Made by a program: the position numbers and the translations under genes. Under the pieces are notes generated by a model. The model was not told the DNA's origin and ran no database searches. It saw nothing but the letters and a program-made list of their open reading frames with translations. Below are positions 60,424 to 64,000 of a stretch of DNA of 64,000 nucleotides, in pieces (position 1 is the first letter of the stretch; each line of letters begins with the position of its first letter). Source of the DNA: Paenibacillus timonensis (GTDB lineage Bacteria > Bacillota > Bacilli > Paenibacillales > Paenibacillaceae); assembly GCF_009725205.1 (NCBI RefSeq), contig NZ_WNZY01000007.1, forward strand, positions 1 through 64,000. Reading direction: 5' to 3'.

Positions 60424-60573
60424 ATCGAAACGCTCCCTTCCATAACAAATCCCAATAAGTTCTATAGCAACTAGACGCTTCCACAGTCGCAAAAGTTTCT
60501 GTTTTCGGAGGGACTCCCCATGGTAGAATCAAAAAAGAAGTCGTTTACATCAGGCAGGATGGAGGATAAATAG

Positions 60574-61740
60574 ATGATGAATCAGTACGCTTCTGCCACC
60601 GTCGTATCGGCGGCATGCAACTATATTATGGAGCGTCCGGACAAGTTCACGCATACTTATCGGACCTATGTGAAGTTAAGAGAACATGGAAAGCTGGAGC
60701 TCCGATTCTGGCATAGTAACGCGATTGACTCTACTTGGGATACCGGGTTGGTTGCCCGCGGCGGAGCCCTCGGTGGACAATGGCGGATCGAAGCCGCTTA
60801 CGTTGCGGACGGAGGCACGGCGCCGGACGGTTCCGTCGAGCCTAACTCGCAGGTTCGCGTCACGTTTGACGGAGGCAGCGGGGCCCGATCCGTTGCCCCC
60901 GGGGAGAAGTTCTGGAGCGATCCGGTCAAGCTGGACCTGCCAGAAGGGCATTTGCTGGCGTTTACTTGGACGATTTCTACCGATGCGGGTGGCAAAACGG
61001 TGCCGTACAATACCGAGCAGATGCTGGTCACGGCTTATGACGCGCCTGGCAAATGCGCCGATATGTCGGATGCCGAAGGCTTTGCCCTTTCGGAAAAATT
61101 GCTGGTGATGCCTGCGTTAATCGCCAGCGCCAAACCGGTGCGGCAACGTTTGGTGTTCCTAGGCGACTCGATTACGCAAGGCGTGAGAACCCGCAGGGAC
61201 GGTTACGAGTATTGGGCGGCGCGGATTGCCGATGGACTGGGGAGCGATTACGCCGCGTGGAATCTGGGTTCCGGCTGGGCGAGAGCCTACGATGCCGCGG
61301 CGGAGGGCGCTTGGCTGAGCAAGGTAAAGCTCGGCCAAGTTCCGGGAACGGGTACGCAGATCGTTTTGGCGCTTGGGGTGAACGATATCGACATCGGAGC
61401 ACGCACTTCCGAGCAGTTGTTAGCCGATCTGAACACCATCATCACCGTATTACGTCAAAACGATCCCTCCGCGGAAATCATCCTGTTCACCGTACCGCCC
61501 TTTAACTTCAGCGAGGAGCGGGAGCAGATATGGCGTTACGTTAACGAACAAATCCGCTCTGCTTCGCTTCCGGGCGTAGACCGTGTGTTTGATATGGCGG
61601 CTTTGCTGTCCCAGCCCGCACCGCTCGAGCATCGCCTGCGCCGAGAGTTCATGAGCTCGGCGGACGACCCTCATCCGAATGGGGTGGCCGGCAAGGTGGT
61701 TGCCGATGCGTTCTTAGCGTGGTATTTCGGTGAACGATGA
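60574..61740 (+). CDS. SGNH/GDSL hydrolase
   Basis: 388 aa, cytoplasmic. The N-terminal 180 residues form a beta-rich domain of unknown role (YRTYVKLREHGKLELRFWHSNAIDST). The SGNH domain begins at RLVFLGDSITQG, with nucleophile Ser199, Asn in LALGVNDID, and the Asp/His pair near 364-367 (DDPHPNG). It is probably an esterase or deacetylase of sugars. GGAGG precedes the first ATG of the MMNQ start. It overlaps the TetM-like gene by 4 bp (ATGA), so the two are translated together although their roles look unrelated. Confidence 0.88.
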   Translation: MMNQYASATVVSAACNYIMERPDKFTHTYRTYVKLREHGKLELRFWHSNAIDSTWDTGLVARGGALGGQWRIEAAYVADGGTAPDGSVEPNSQVRVTFDGGSGARSVAPGEKFWSDPVKLDLPEGHLLAFTWTISTDAGGKTVPYNTEQMLVTAYDAPGKCADMSDAEGFALSEKLLVMPALIASAKPVRQRLVFLGDSITQGVRTRRDGYEYWAARIADGLGSDYAAWNLGSGWARAYDAAAEGAWLSKVKLGQVPGTGTQIVLALGVNDIDIGARTSEQLLADLNTIITVLRQNDPSAEIILFTVPPFNFSEEREQIWRYVNEQIRSASLPGVDRVFDMAALLSQPAPLEHRLRREFMSSADDPHPNGVAGKVVADAFLAWYFGER

Positions 61741-63761
61741 GCGGGATAACGGAGAGTATCGAACCGGCTCGTCTGAACGTGGGGATTTTCGCCCATGTCG
61801 ACGCCGGAAAGACAACGACGACAGAGCATATTTTGTACGAAAGCGGACGGATTCGCATGCTGGGCAGCGTGGATGACGGCACGGCGCTTACCGATTCGCT
61901 GGAAGTGGAGCGTCAGCGCGGCATTTCTGTGCGCGCGGCCATGACGACGTTCACCTGGAAGGGCACGCAGGTCAATTTGATCGATACGCCGGGTCATGTC
62001 GATTTTCTGTCCGAAGTGGAGCGGTCGCTGCGCGTGCTGGATTGCGCGGTGCTGGTTCTTTCCGCGGTAGAAGGCGTTCAGGCGCAGACGGAAATGATTT
62101 GGAACGCGCTTAAGAAGCTGCAGATTCCCACGCTCTTGTTCATCAACAAGATGGACCGCGTTGGCGCGGATCCCGATGCGGTGCTCGCTCAGGCACGCAA
62201 TTATCTGTCTCCGGACATCGTTCCTGTCCAACATCCGCTTGGGGCTTGGCAGGATTACAGCGGAGCAGTGGATTTGTGGCAGACCGATTTGGAGGAAGCC
62301 GCTGCCGAGGCAGGCAGCTTGGAAGCATACGCATCGGCCCGGAGTCGTTTGATCGAGTTCTTAGCCGAGCGCGATGACGCGCTGCTCGAGTCGTACGTTA
62401 GCGGAGAGAACGTTGCGGAGGAACGTTGGGCGCGATGTGCGGAGGAGTTGGCCCGGTCTGCCCGGATGTACCCGCTGGTGTACGGAGCGGCGGCCAAGGG
62501 AATCGGCATCGCTCCGCTGCTGGATGCGATGCTTCGCTATTTCCCTCCGGCTGGAGGTGATCCGGAGGCCCCGTTGTCCGGCGTCGTCTTCAAGATTGAA
62601 CGCGACAAGACGATGGGACGGATGGCGTATGTGCGACTTTATGAAGGCAGCCTCCACAATCGCGATGCCGTGTTGAACCACACGCAGAACCTGAGCGAGA
62701 AGGTGACGCAGATTCGTAAAATCGACGGTACCCGGTCCGAGGATATCGGCGTGCTGCAAGCGGGGGACATCGCTGCCGTCTGTGGCTTGTCCCATGTCCG
62801 CATCGGCGACGTGCTAGGGCGGCTGGAGGCGGTCCCGGCCGAAGCCAAGCTGGCGGTCCCGCTGCTCACCGTGCGGGCGCATCCGGCCAACGAGGCGGAA
62901 TACCGAGCCGTGGCAGATGCCTTGCAGGAACTGTCCGACGAAGATCCGCTGCTGGACTTGCAATGGCTGCAGGAGGAGCGGGAGCTGCACGTGAAGGTGA
63001 TGGGCCCGATCCAGCTGGAGGTCCTAAGCAGCGTAATGGAAACGCGTTACGGACTGAAGGTGACCTTCGGCAAGCCGTCGGTTATTTACAAAGAAACACC
63101 TAAGCAGGCGGGTGAGGGCTATATCGCTTACACGATGCCGAAGCCTTGCTGGGCGATCCTGCGGTTTAAGATCGAACCTGGCCCGCGGGGAAGCGGCCTG
63201 ACCTATGAAGCTTACGTGCGGGACGAGGATTTGCTGCCGCAATATCAGAACGAGGTCGCTCGCCGCGTTCCCGAGGCACTACAACAAGGGCTGCATGGCT
63301 GGGAGGTTACCGATCTGAAAGTCACGTTGACCTATGGTCAGCATCATGTTTGGCATACCCATCCCCTTGATTTTGCCGTCGCTACGCCAATGGGAATGAT
63401 GGACGGGCTGGCCAACGTCGGCACGATGCTGCTGGAGCCGATCTTGCATGTCCGGTTAGTCGTTCCCGAAGAGAACGCCGGCCGGGTGATGAACGATCTC
63501 GTGCAGATGCGCGGTCGTTTTGAGCCGCCGCAGCTACAGGGGGAGCGCGTGTTAATCGAAGGTCATGTACCGCTCTCGACGTCGCTTCATTACCCGATTG
63601 AACTGAGCTCATATACGAAGGGACGGAGTACGTTTGCTTCCTCCTTCGCCGGCTATGAACCGTGCCCGCCGGACGTTCAGGCCGAACGGACCCGGAGGGG
63701 CGTTAATCCACTGGACCAGGCGAAGTATATCCTCAGCGTGCGGAAAGCGCTGCAAGGCTAA
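61737..63761 (+). CDS. TetM-like ribosomal protection GTPase (EF-G superfamily)
   Basis: 674 aa, slightly longer than Tet(M). G1 AHVDAGKTT, switch I region ERQRGISVRAAM, G3 DTPGH, G4 NKMD. Domains II-V follow in the order of Tet(M)/Tet(O), ending LHYPIELSSYTKGRSTFASSFAGYEPCPPD. It most likely binds the ribosome as a GTPase. In the domain IV tip, where Tet(M) has YSPVSTPADF, this protein has VWHTHPLDF: the Ser-Pro-Val residues that face the drug site are not kept. It may thus be a housekeeping or stress paralogue, not a tetracycline resistance factor. The start overlaps the GDSL gene stop. Confidence 0.9.
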   Translation: MSGITESIEPARLNVGIFAHVDAGKTTTTEHILYESGRIRMLGSVDDGTALTDSLEVERQRGISVRAAMTTFTWKGTQVNLIDTPGHVDFLSEVERSLRVLDCAVLVLSAVEGVQAQTEMIWNALKKLQIPTLLFINKMDRVGADPDAVLAQARNYLSPDIVPVQHPLGAWQDYSGAVDLWQTDLEEAAAEAGSLEAYASARSRLIEFLAERDDALLESYVSGENVAEERWARCAEELARSARMYPLVYGAAAKGIGIAPLLDAMLRYFPPAGGDPEAPLSGVVFKIERDKTMGRMAYVRLYEGSLHNRDAVLNHTQNLSEKVTQIRKIDGTRSEDIGVLQAGDIAAVCGLSHVRIGDVLGRLEAVPAEAKLAVPLLTVRAHPANEAEYRAVADALQELSDEDPLLDLQWLQEERELHVKVMGPIQLEVLSSVMETRYGLKVTFGKPSVIYKETPKQAGEGYIAYTMPKPCWAILRFKIEPGPRGSGLTYEAYVRDEDLLPQYQNEVARRVPEALQQGLHGWEVTDLKVTLTYGQHHVWHTHPLDFAVATPMGMMDGLANVGTMLLEPILHVRLVVPEENAGRVMNDLVQMRGRFEPPQLQGERVLIEGHVPLSTSLHYPIELSSYTKGRSTFASSFAGYEPCPPDVQAERTRRGVNPLDQAKYILSVRKALQG

Positions 63762-63779
63762 GCCGACATGCCATACGCC

Positions 63780-64000
63780 TTAGTCAAAATAAGCTCCGAA
63801 ATTCTTCATGTAGAAGGAACAATGGACGCGAATCGGCATTTGGCTGAATTGTTCATGCCAGTCGGTCCTTTTCCATTCCTCATAGCTCATTTTGTTTCGC
63901 ACGTATTTTCCCAGCCCCAAGCTGTCCGTGCGATTCTGCTGCAATGTCTTAATGATCCGCAGTGATTCCATGACGATGTGCTCACTAACCAGCTTTTCAA
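63780..64000 (-). CDS. Ger(x)C-family spore germination protein, C-terminal part
   Basis: The frame runs off the right edge of the window; only about 73 C-terminal residues are present. They read LVSEHIVMESLRIIKTLQQ, NRTDSLGLGKYVRNKMSYEEWKR, and end VHCSFYMKNFGAYFD. This matches the end of GerAC/GerBC-type lipoproteins (Q-x3-D-x2-G-x-G then W-x3-F-x5-V). Such proteins belong to inner-membrane nutrient receptors of spores. The rest, and its GerA/GerB partners, should lie beyond the window. The internal ATG at 63971 is not the real start. Confidence 0.75.
   Translation of the reverse strand, partial: EKLVSEHIVMESLRIIKTLQQNRTDSLGLGKYVRNKMSYEEWKRTDWHEQFSQMPIRVHCSFYMKNFGAYFD

Overview
The window looks like a chromosome segment of a GC-rich, spore-forming Gram-positive bacterium, most likely Paenibacillus or a close relative. 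The basis is family content read from the proteins: YesM/YesN-type two-component pairs beside LplB/LplC-type sugar permeases, a GH52 beta-xylosidase, SLH-domain and collagen-like surface proteins, a SleL/YaaH-type cortex lytic enzyme, a Ger(x)C-type protein at the right edge, and strong purine-rich ribosome-binding sites. I see no rRNA, tRNA, CRISPR-Cas, transposase or prophage genes.

Layout. 0.35-19.7 kb is a carbohydrate uptake and breakdown region: two sets of permeases and lipoprotein binding proteins (no ATPase gene nearby), two sensor kinase/AraC-type regulator pairs in mirror order, a clan GH-D hydrolase and a GH36 alpha-galactosidase. 20.2-22.8 kb is a three-gene ABC-2 exporter. 23.2-28.7 kb is one very large secreted subtilase. 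29.1-31.0 kb is an L-serine dehydratase operon behind a tandem glycine riboswitch. 31.2-36.4 kb is an OmpR-type regulator, a sensor kinase and an ABC transporter with an FtsX-type permease. 36.5-42.9 kb holds an MFS exporter with a divergent ArsR-type regulator, an SLH protein, an SDR, a nucleotidyltransferase and a collagen-like protein. 43.3-45.6 kb is a metNIQ operon. 45.7-48.4 kb holds a spore cortex hydrolase and an EamA transporter behind an FMN riboswitch. 48.5-55.9 kb is a plant-polymer region: GH52 beta-xylosidase, AraC regulator, a two-domain esterase/hydrolase, and a GH9 enzyme behind a perfect cre site. 56.2-58.5 kb is a polar amino acid ABC transporter. The right end has a copper-amine-oxidase-N-like secreted protein, a GDSL hydrolase overlapping a TetM-like GTPase, and the C-terminus of a Ger(x)C protein.

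Most unusual signal. Three intergenic regions carry arrays of four palindromes spaced almost exactly 52 bp apart. One array (7.8 kb) uses a TGTTGCA/TGCAACA hairpin with spacing 52-52-52. The other two (19.8 kb and 53.8 kb) use a different, AT-rich GAAATTTC-centred palindrome with spacing 52-52-51 and 51-52-51. Spacers are not conserved. Two unrelated palindromes sharing one period suggests that spacing, not sequence, is what is conserved. I do not recognise this element. A lone copy of the first palindrome lies at 157-179 and another hairpin of similar size at 11890.
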